Source of the DNA: JAWLCG01 sp041687295
Lineage (GTDB): Bacteria; Planctomycetota; Phycisphaerae; SM23-33; FEN-1343
Reading direction: 5' to 3'
Assembly (NCBI GenBank): GCA_041687295.1
Contig: JAWLCG010000264.1
Coordinates: 1 to 7,395, forward strand
DNA length: 7,395 nucleotides
Positions 1 to 4,578 of this stretch are shown in pieces (the first letter of the stretch is position 1; each line of letters opens with the position of its first letter). The notes beneath the pieces were generated by a model. The model had not been told where the DNA came from. It saw only the letters and a list, made by a program, of their open reading frames with translations, and did not search any database. The position numbers and the translations under genes were made by a program.

Positions 1-4
1 AAAC

Positions 5-106
5 ACCTTCCTGACATATGTCTGACAGGTCCCAGCAAGCCCTGACAGGATGTCAGACATGTCCCAGCAAGCCCTGACAGCCTTCTGACAACCTTCCTGA
101 CATATG
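5..106. repeat. CTGACA-rich repeat array at the left end of the element
   Basis: Two nested pairs of direct repeats are visible. A 16-base unit, ACCTTCCTGACATATG, occurs at 5-20 and 91-106. A 20-base unit starting GTCCCAGCAAG and ending CTGACAG occurs at 29-48 and 61-80. The word CTGACA recurs at 11-16, 22-27, 42-47, 74-79, 85-90 and 97-102, and once inverted (TGTCAG at 51-56), giving a CTGACA-GGA-TGTCAG dyad. GACATATGTC at about 13-22 is a perfect palindrome. The array lies upstream of the sigma-like/recombinase operon. It resembles a cluster of protein-binding sites (iteron, operator or recombinase accessory sites); which protein binds is not shown. Confidence 0.8.
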
Positions 107-172
107 GCTTTCGCCAGACAGCTCCGGCTCTACGGACATGTCCCCGGTCTCGCCCTGAGCATCGCGATCAGA

Positions 173-193
173 CGGTCGGGAATGGCCCGACCG
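173..193. promoter_or_regulatory. Inverted repeat in the leader of the recombinase operon
   Basis: CGGTCGGG (173-180) and CCCGACCG (186-193) form a perfect 8-bp stem with a 5-base loop, ending 33 bases before the chosen ATG at 227. The 8-base palindrome ATCGCGAT occurs at 161-168 and again at 221-228, where it overlaps that start codon. These could be an operator or an RNA hairpin affecting expression of the operon. No convincing -35/-10 pair was found in 107-226, so the promoter is unassigned. Confidence 0.35.
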
Positions 194-226
194 CGAGATC
201 GACCCCTGATGCAAGGACGGATCGCG

Positions 227-769
227 ATGACAAACGAGCAACTGCTGAACTGGTACGAAGGAGCGTTCGAGGCGTGGAAGGCGAGGCTGGCCATCAGCCG
301 CATCAAGGCGCTGGGATTCCCCAAGCGGGACTGGCCGGACCTGATGCAGGACCTGGCGGTGGTGATCCTGGAGTTCCAGTACGACCCCAACCATGACAAC
401 GGCGCGTCGGAGCAGACGGCGCTGTACGCCGTCATCAATCGCCACCTGCTGTACCGCATGCGCTGCCGCTACAGCGAACGCGAGGCATTTGAGCAGTATC
501 TCCGCAGCCTCGGCATCCACGAGGACGGAAGCTACGTCGGCCCGGAGCCGTGCTGCGAGGTGGACTACGGGATCGGCATGGACGTCGACAGCGCGCTGCC
601 GGGCCTGTCGCCGTTCGACCGGGCCGTCGCCAACGGGCTGGCGGCAGGCCTGTCCAAGGCGGCGCTGGCGCGAAAGCTCGGCTGCGAGTGGAACACCATC
701 CACAAGGCCATGCGGCGCATCCGCGAGCATTTCGAAGGGCTGGGGATCGACGGGGAGGGGCTGGAATGA
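227..769 (+). CDS. Sigma-70-like / helix-turn-helix DNA-binding protein, first gene of the recombinase operon
   Basis: The product is 180 residues. Residues about 26-80 (ALGFPKRDWPDLMQDL onward to NRHLLYRMRCR) resemble the helical region 2 of small sigma factors. Residues about 128-168 (SPFDRAVANGLAAGLSKAAL through RRIREHF) look like a sigma region 4 helix-turn-helix. The start at 227 is chosen because AAGGA at 213-217 is well spaced from it and because residue similarity begins there; ATGs at 104, 182 and 209 are in frame but lack a comparable site. The stop overlaps the next start (ATGA, 766-769), so the genes are probably translationally coupled. It could be a true sigma factor directing transcription of the element, or a sigma-derived regulator. 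No diagnostic motif separates these, and the assignment is by pattern only. Confidence 0.7.
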   Translation: MTNEQLLNWYEGAFEAWKARLAISRIKALGFPKRDWPDLMQDLAVVILEFQYDPNHDNGASEQTALYAVINRHLLYRMRCRYSEREAFEQYLRSLGIHEDGSYVGPEPCCEVDYGIGMDVDSALPGLSPFDRAVANGLAAGLSKAALARKLGCEWNTIHKAMRRIREHFEGLGIDGEGLE

Positions 770-1053
770 GCGGCCGAACATGCCTGTGTGAGCCGGTTCA
801 AAGATTCTCGCCGGATGGGCCGGAACTGACTGGACAGTCTTTGAACGTCGAGGCTCAGTGTGTCCCGGCCGGCGGCGATGGGCCGCTGGAGACGGAATGG
901 ATTACCGAGGACCTGATCGCCCGCACGCAGGAGGTGTGGGGCGAATACCTCGAACGAGAAGTCGACCGAGAGGAGGCCATCGAGATGCTGCTGAACGTGC
1001 AACGCATCGCCCTGGCATTCTTCCTGGCCAGCATGGAAGGAGAGTCCGAATGA
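766..1053 (+). CDS. Small protein of unknown function between the sigma-like and recombinase genes
   Basis: The product is 95 residues. The ATG at 766 overlaps the upstream stop (ATGA) and the TGA at 1051-1053 overlaps the recombinase ATG, so it is sandwiched in a tightly coupled operon. The first about 40 residues are rich in Pro, Gly and Gln with little predicted structure. Residues about 43-92 are acidic and helical (WITEDLIARTQEVWGEYLER, then EEAIEMLLNVQRIALAFFLA). There is no signal peptide and no convincing membrane segment; the LAFFLA stretch is too short. I do not recognise the family. The position suggests an accessory or regulatory partner of the recombinase or of the sigma-like protein, which is inference from context only. 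The DNA of codons 10-27 also carries one of the two GTTCAAAGA inverted repeats. Confidence 0.65.
   Translation: MSGRTCLCEPVQRFSPDGPELTGQSLNVEAQCVPAGGDGPLETEWITEDLIARTQEVWGEYLEREVDREEAIEMLLNVQRIALAFFLASMEGESE
795..846. repeat. GTTCAAAGA inverted repeat, copy 1
   Basis: GTTCAAAGA (796-804) faces TCTTTGAAC (838-846) across 33 bases. The left arm extends to CCGGTTCAAAGAT (793-805), which matches 13 of 13 bases with the inverted right arm of copy 2. The right arm read inverted, GTTCAAAGACTG, matches 12 of 12 bases with the left arm of copy 2. The repeat lies inside the small gene. Size and dyad symmetry are compatible with a recombinase or repressor site, but that function is inference. Confidence 0.6.
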
Positions 1054-2549
1054 ATGTGGTGATCTGGGCGCGCGTCTCGTCCCGCGAGCAGGCCGAGGGC
1101 TACTCGCTGGACGCGCAGATTCGCATCAACCGCGACAAGGCCCAGCGCGAGGGCTGGAACGTGCTACGCGAGTTCGTCATCGCCGAGTCGGCCCGTCGCG
1201 GCGCGGCCCGCGTGGCGTTCAACGAGATGTACCAGTGGGTCAAGAAGAACGCCAAGCGGATGAAGATCGACGCGGTCCTCGCCCACAAACTCGACCGCAT
1301 CTGCCGGAACATGCGCGACGCTGTCCGCATGCAGGAACTCGAGGACACCGTCGGCGTCAAGATGCTCTTCGTCGACAACGAGTTCGGCCCCGGCGCGGCC
1401 GGTGCCCTGAGCTTCAACGTCATGGCCGCCATCAGCCAGTACTACAGCGACAACCTCCGCCAGGAGGTCCGCAAGGGCCAGGAGGAGAAGATTCGCCAGG
1501 GCTGGATGCCGTGCGGCGTGGCCTACGGGTACATGAACACCGACGACCGCGACGAGCCCATCAAGCCGCACCCGGAGAAGTCCAAGCTGGTGGTCCGCGT
1601 CTTCCAGCTCTACTCCCAGGGCGGGCTGACCTTCGACATGATCGGCGAGCAGCTCCATCGCGAGGGCTACATCTACCGGCCCAGCATGCCGCGCATGTCG
1701 CCCGGCAGCATTTCATACATGCTGGCCAATCGGTTCTACGTCGGCGACATCGTCTGGAAGGGGCAAATCTACCCCGGCAAGCACCGGCCGCTGGTCGACC
1801 GGCGGACGTTCCAGATCTGCCGCAACCTGCTCAAAGGCAAGAACCGTCGCACCCGGCGGCAGACCCACGCGCTGGCCAACGGCCTGTTCCTGTGCGACCA
1901 CTGTGGCAGCATGATCACCGGCGAACGCATCCGCCGGAAGCTCAAGGACGGCGGCGTCCGCGTCCACACCTATTACCGCTGCGCCAACAACCACCCGGAC
2001 GACGACCACCCCAAGGTTCGCTGGCGCGAGGCCGACCTCGAAGACGCCATCGCCGCCGAGCTCGACACGATGCGGATGCCCACGCCGGAAACGGCCGAGT
2101 GGTTCCGCGACTCGCTCCATCGGTCGTTCGGCCAGCTTCGCGGCGACAACGGTCAGCAGAAGCGCATCCTCGGCCGCAAGAAGGTCGAGCTGGAGAAAAA
2201 GAGCGAACGATTGTTGTCCCTGTACCTCGAAGGTCACCTCGACGCTGGGACATTTCAGGACCAGTCGGCGACCTTGCAGGGACATTTGCGGGAGCTGGAG
2301 GAGGGGATTGGGGCTTGCAGGGACATCGACCCGTCATGCAGGGACATCGCGGTGAAGGTCTTCGACTTCACGCAACAGGCCGCCGAGGTCTGGCGAGGTT
2401 CAAAGACTGCCGGAAAACAGCGCATTCTGCGGGCGATATCTTTGAACCGGAGTTTGAACGACGTAACTCTTTGCCTGGAAAAGAGGAAGCCGTTCAGTTT
2501 TCTCGCTGAACGGCTTCCTGTTCGAACAAGTCGGGGCGACTGGATTTGA
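1050..2549 (+). CDS. Large serine recombinase (site-specific integrase/resolvase family)
   Basis: The product is 499 residues, a usual size for large serine integrases. Residues 3-150 form the resolvase catalytic domain: ARVSSREQ at 7-14 with the nucleophile probably Ser10 and conserved Arg8, and the LDRICRN motif at 81-87. A Recombinase domain (GVAYGYMN onward) covers about 156-265. A zinc ribbon covers about 278-325, with Cys282, Cys285 and Cys311 visible and His315 a possible fourth ligand. A charged coiled-coil segment spans about 370-422. The start at 1050 overlaps the upstream stop (ATGA) and follows a purine-rich GGAAGGAGAG site; a longer upstream in-frame start at 858 is rejected. The enzyme would cut and rejoin DNA at an attachment site, here apparently the 3' end of tRNA-Pro. 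The last codons (RGDWI, stop) are antisense to the tRNA, so the C-terminus depends on the integration junction. The final 35 or so codons use rare AT-rich codons, and the gene carries short DNA repeats. All visible catalytic features are intact. Confidence 0.93.
   Translation: MNVVIWARVSSREQAEGYSLDAQIRINRDKAQREGWNVLREFVIAESARRGAARVAFNEMYQWVKKNAKRMKIDAVLAHKLDRICRNMRDAVRMQELEDTVGVKMLFVDNEFGPGAAGALSFNVMAAISQYYSDNLRQEVRKGQEEKIRQGWMPCGVAYGYMNTDDRDEPIKPHPEKSKLVVRVFQLYSQGGLTFDMIGEQLHREGYIYRPSMPRMSPGSISYMLANRFYVGDIVWKGQIYPGKHRPLVDRRTFQICRNLLKGKNRRTRRQTHALANGLFLCDHCGSMITGERIRRKLKDGGVRVHTYYRCANNHPDDDHPKVRWREADLEDAIAAELDTMRMPTPETAEWFRDSLHRSFGQLRGDNGQQKRILGRKKVELEKKSERLLSLYLEGHLDAGTFQDQSATLQGHLRELEEGIGACRDIDPSCRDIAVKVFDFTQQAAEVWRGSKTAGKQRILRAISLNRSLNDVTLCLEKRKPFSFLAERLPVRTSRGDWI
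2247..2347 (+). repeat. GGGACAT motif cluster inside the recombinase gene
   Basis: GGGACAT occurs at 2247-2253, 2279-2285, 2320-2326 and 2341-2347. Longer forms are TTGCAGGGACAT at 2274-2285 and 2315-2326, and TGCAGGGACATCG at 2316-2328 and 2337-2349 (21-base period). The copies fall in all three reading frames (GGG ACA T; G GGA CAT; GG GAC AT), so a protein repeat does not explain them. GGGCTTGCAGGGACAT at 2311-2326 matches the inverse of 59-74 in the left-end array at 15 of 16 bases. Confidence 0.65.
2397..2448. repeat. GTTCAAAGA inverted repeat, copy 2
   Basis: GGTTCAAAGA (2397-2406) and TCTTTGAACC (2439-2448) form a perfect 10-bp inverted repeat separated by 32 bases, within recombinase codons 450-467. 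A further partial half-site, AGTTTGAAC, follows at 2451-2459. The arms match those of copy 1 at 795-846 crosswise over 12-13 bases. The first six bases plus AAA also resemble the tRNA T-arm word GGTTCAAAT. A role as an attachment, accessory or operator site is possible but unproven. Confidence 0.6.
2479..2519 (-). terminator. Intrinsic terminator of tRNA-Pro, embedded in the recombinase 3' coding region
   Basis: AGGAAGCCGTTCAG (2484-2497) and CTGAACGGCTTCCT (2506-2519) form a perfect 14-bp stem with an 8-base loop. Read on the minus strand the stem is followed by CTTTTCC, so it works as a Rho-independent terminator in the tRNA direction; there is no T-run on the plus side. It begins 11 bases after the tRNA 3' end. 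The same bases encode recombinase residues about 479-491. Confidence 0.8.
2531..2549. other. Candidate integration junction (att) in the tRNA-Pro 3' end
   Basis: The recombinase frame enters the antisense of the tRNA acceptor and T-stem (CGG GGC GAC TGG ATT TGA), so the stop codon is supplied by the T-arm. Integrative elements often use tRNA 3' ends as attachment sites and rebuild the tRNA on insertion, and the integrase gene commonly lies next to that site. The crossover point is not fixed by the sequence: it may lie here, or further left beyond the terminator hairpin. No second copy of the tRNA end occurs in the window, so the partner site would be left of base 1. Confidence 0.55.
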
Positions 2550-2605
2550 ACCAGCGACCTCTGCGTCCCGAACGCAGCGCTCTATCCAAGCTGAGCTACG
2601 CCCCG
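2531..2605 (-). tRNA. tRNA-Pro (anticodon CGG)
   Basis: On the minus strand a full cloverleaf can be drawn. The acceptor stem is CGGGGCG paired with CGCCCCG, then discriminator A. The D-arm is GCTC/GAGC. The anticodon stem CTGCG/CGCAG encloses loop TTCGGGA, giving anticodon CGG, which reads CCG. The T-arm contains GGTTCAAAT. The C at position 1 is typical of bacterial proline tRNAs. CCA is not encoded; A is followed by CTTGTTC. The tRNA lies downstream of and co-directional with rnpB but has its own likely promoter and terminator. Its structure looks intact despite the adjoining mobile element. Confidence 0.95.
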
Positions 2606-2619
2606 GCTGAGACTGGACC

Positions 2620-2647
2620 AGCATACCGATTCGCCGGGCCAATGCAA
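2620..2647 (-). promoter_or_regulatory. Probable promoter of tRNA-Pro
   Basis: On the minus strand TTGCAT (2642-2647) and TATGCT (2620-2625) are separated by 16 bases, and the -10 box ends 14 bases before the tRNA. The fit to the housekeeping consensus is fair. Transcription would start a few bases upstream of the tRNA. Confidence 0.5.
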
Positions 2648-2669
2648 GGGGCTACCCGGGGGGCGGGGC

Positions 2670-2690
2670 AAAAAACCCCGGCCCGGGGGT
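2670..2690 (-). terminator. Terminator downstream of rnpB
   Basis: On the minus strand a GC hairpin (CCCC at the left, GGGG at the right of CCCCCGGGCCGGGG, 2676-2689) is followed directly by six T (complement of 2670-2675). It lies about 20 bases beyond the P1 helix of RNase P RNA and separates it from tRNA-Pro. Confidence 0.65.
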
Positions 2691-2708
2691 CCCATAAAAG
2701 CCGGCCCC

Positions 2709-3119
2709 CTGCCGACCCGATGTAAGCCGAGTTCTGTGCCGAGCCGGACCCAGGGGGCGTGGGGCCGGTTCGGTGAGAGCCATTTCTCTAGACCGCCCGT
2801 TGCCGAGCGGCTCTTCCCGGTTGACCGGGAAAGCAGTCTACCCGCGGCCATGGGCCTGAACCACGCCTGACCGCTGCTTGACCTTGCACCCGGTGGGGTT
2901 TGCCCTGCCAGGCGGCTCGCGCCGCCCGCGGTGCGCTCTTACCGCACCATTTCACCCTTACCCGCCGAGGCGGGCGGTATCTTTTCTGTGGCACTTTCCC
3001 GTACGACGCCGGTGCCGTTACCCCGGCCCCGCAGGTGGGTGTTACCCACCACCGCGGTTCAGTGGTGCTCGGACTTTCCTCTCCCCGCACGCGGAGAGCG
3101 GCACTCCTCGGATCGGCAG
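2709..3119 (-). ncRNA. rnpB: RNase P RNA (bacterial type A)
   Basis: This is the catalytic RNA of RNase P, which removes the 5' leader of tRNA precursors. Conserved blocks are read on the minus strand. GAGGAAAGTCCG (CR I) lies at 3070-3081. The segment GGTAAGGGTGAAATGG followed by TGCGGTAAGAGCGCACCG spans 2929-2962. ACAGAACTCGGCTTACA (CR V) lies at 2721-2737. The ends pair as helix P1: CTGCCGATCCG at the 5' end (3119 downward) with CGGGTCGGCAG at the 3' end (to 2709), 11 bp including one G-U. The length, about 411 nt, is slightly longer than the E. coli RNA and normal for the class. Open frames across this stretch are not genes. The ends are set from P1 and the promoter and may be off by a few bases. 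Confidence 0.96.
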
Positions 3120-3124
3120 TGCCC

Positions 3125-3130
3125 ATTATA
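3125..3130 (-). promoter_or_regulatory. -10 box of rnpB
   Basis: A perfect TATAAT lies on the minus strand and ends 5-6 bases before the P1 helix of RNase P RNA, which fits a start near 3118. No clear -35 element is seen 16-18 bases further upstream. Confidence 0.7.
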
Positions 3131-3206
3131 CGGCACCCGGCCGCCGGAGTGCGGGCAGAAACGCGGAAACCCGACGGCCGGCCCATCAGGCCGACCGGCA
3201 ACACAA

Positions 3207-3237
3207 CCGGCCCGGGCGAACGGAAGGCCCGGGCCGG
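3207..3237 (-). terminator. Hairpin downstream of the metallophosphoesterase gene
   Basis: CCGGCCCGGGC (3207-3217) and GCCCGGGCCGG (3227-3237) form a perfect 11-bp stem with a 9-base loop, about 20 bases after the stop of the minus-strand gene ending at 3258. On that strand the following bases are only moderately T-rich (TTGTGTTG), so it is a likely terminator without an ideal T-tract. It also separates this gene from the rnpB promoter. Confidence 0.6.
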
Positions 3238-3257
3238 CTGCGGGGGGGGACTCAGCG

Positions 3258-4508
3258 TCACCGCCGGCGGCGCAGAGCCGTCAGCCCGCCGAGGGCCAGC
3301 AGGCTCATCGAGGCCGGCTCGGGGATCGCCACCTGGTGGTAGATCGATCCGTCCATGTAGTTGTACGTGGTGACGATGACCTCGTCGGGGTAGACGTCCA
3401 CGATGCCCACCAGCGGCAGGCCGCTCTGGTCCTGCCAGAATTCGCTGAACCAGCTGCCCGGAACGGCCCCGTTGGTGTTGACGCCCGCGGAGTTGTAGTA
3501 CAGCGTGCCCTCGGCCCAGGAGGCCACCCGCTCGCCGTCGTGAATGGGGTGGGTCACCTCGAAGGAGTGCGTATGGCCGGTGAAGACGGCATCGGCGCCA
3601 TGGGCCTCGAAGATCGAGCTCAGGTCGGAGGCCAGGTTCTCGCCGCCATGGCCACCGGTGGAGTAGAACGGCGGGTGGATGGAGACGAACTTCCACTTGG
3701 CGTCGCTGGCGGCCATCCGGGCGTCCATCCACTGGGCCTGGAGGGCGCGGGCCTCGGCGGCCGTCAGCGGGCCGTCACTCTCGGGGTAGCTGTCCAGGGC
3801 CGTGAAGTGCATGTCGCCAATCCCAAACTCGTACCAAACGCCCTCGTAGTCGGGATGGCCGTTGCTGGGCAGGCGGAACTGGTCGAGGTAGTTCTGCGGT
3901 TTGCCGGTGCCGCCGCCGGCGAGGTAGCGGTCGTGGTTGCCGATGATCGGCATGATGGGCACCGACTGGCTCAGGTTTTTGGCGCCGGCCCAGAAGGCGT
4001 CGTACTGGGTCTGCGTGCCGCCGTTCTGCACCAGGTCGCCCAGGGGCATCCAGAACAGCAGATCCTGCCCGGCCAGGAAGTTCGAACAGGCCGTCCACTT
4101 GGCCGAGACGGACTCGTAGCCCTGCACGTCGCCGATGACGGCGAAGCGGAAGTGGCGGTTGTCGGCCGGGGCCGTCTTGAAGGTGCTCACCGGGCCGGAG
4201 CCGGCCTTGTAGTAGTAGGTGGTGTTGGGCTGCAGGCCGTCCAGCGTGACGTGGTGCTGGAAGCCGCCCGAGCTCAGAAACGCCGAGCCCGTGGCCGAGT
4301 TGCCCAGATTGCTCGTCAGGCCATACTGGATGCTCGTGCCGCCGAAGGGCGGCGTCCGCCAGCTGACCGTGACCTCCGAAGTCGGGTCGCCGGAGAAGGT
4401 GGTGTGGATGTTGCTGACCTGCCCGGCCGCCACCAGGGCCCAGCCCAGCACGACGGTCGCGGCCAGGCAGACGGTCATCCGGTGGGCGTATCGGTTGAGG
4501 GAAATCAT
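3258..4508 (-). CDS. Secreted purple-acid-phosphatase-like metallophosphoesterase with PEP-CTERM signal
   Basis: The product is 416 residues. Residues 1-30 are a signal peptide (Arg near the start, hydrophobic TVCLAATVVLGWALVAAG). Residues about 33-113 match the fibronectin-like N-terminal domain of purple acid phosphatases (TVSWRTP, LQPNTTYYYKAG). The metallophosphoesterase domain follows with its metal-ligand motifs in order: GDVQGY (Asp127), LGDLVQNG (Asp158), GNHD (Asn191, His192), SIHPP (His278) and GHTH (His312, His314). The C-terminus, PEPASMSLLALGG then RRRR (397-416), is a PEP-CTERM sorting signal. It probably hydrolyses phosphate esters outside the cytoplasm; the substrate is unknown. 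The start at 4508 has GGAGG (4516-4520) seven bases upstream. It ends a run of four same-strand PEP-CTERM genes, 70 bases after the previous stop. All key residues are present. Confidence 0.92.
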   Translation of the reverse strand: MISLNRYAHRMTVCLAATVVLGWALVAAGQVSNIHTTFSGDPTSEVTVSWRTPPFGGTSIQYGLTSNLGNSATGSAFLSSGGFQHHVTLDGLQPNTTYYYKAGSGPVSTFKTAPADNRHFRFAVIGDVQGYESVSAKWTACSNFLAGQDLLFWMPLGDLVQNGGTQTQYDAFWAGAKNLSQSVPIMPIIGNHDRYLAGGGTGKPQNYLDQFRLPSNGHPDYEGVWYEFGIGDMHFTALDSYPESDGPLTAAEARALQAQWMDARMAASDAKWKFVSIHPPFYSTGGHGGENLASDLSSIFEAHGADAVFTGHTHSFEVTHPIHDGERVASWAEGTLYYNSAGVNTNGAVPGSWFSEFWQDQSGLPLVGIVDVYPDEVIVTTYNYMDGSIYHQVAIPEPASMSLLALGGLTALRRRR

Positions 4509-4578
4509 GGTTGTGCCTCCGCACGTAAGGTGTTGGCGTCAATCAGGGGCGGCCTGGCTCCGGGGTCGCCCGCTACAG

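Noticed and set aside
5..106. CRISPR array
   Set aside because: The repeats are of two kinds with irregular short spacing and no unique spacers of constant length, and no cas gene is present.
104..226. Upstream start of the sigma-like gene at 104
   Set aside because: It lies in the repeat array and lacks a ribosome binding site. The ATG at 227 has AAGGA at proper spacing.
1..226. Second att copy (tRNA-Pro 3' end) at the left
   Set aside because: No match to the tRNA end longer than a few bases is visible, so the other element end must lie outside the window.
858..1049. N-terminal extension of the recombinase from an upstream ATG
   Set aside because: It overlaps the small gene. The extension is Arg/Gly-rich noise, and the catalytic domain begins exactly at the ATG at 1050 after a good ribosome binding site.
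2788..3732. Long open frames on both strands across the rnpB region, e.g. 2878-3342 and 2900-3373 (plus) and 2788-3732 (minus)
   Set aside because: They overlap the conserved RNase P RNA or are antisense to the phosphoesterase gene. They have Arg/Pro/Gly-rich low-complexity translations typical of GC-rich shadow frames.
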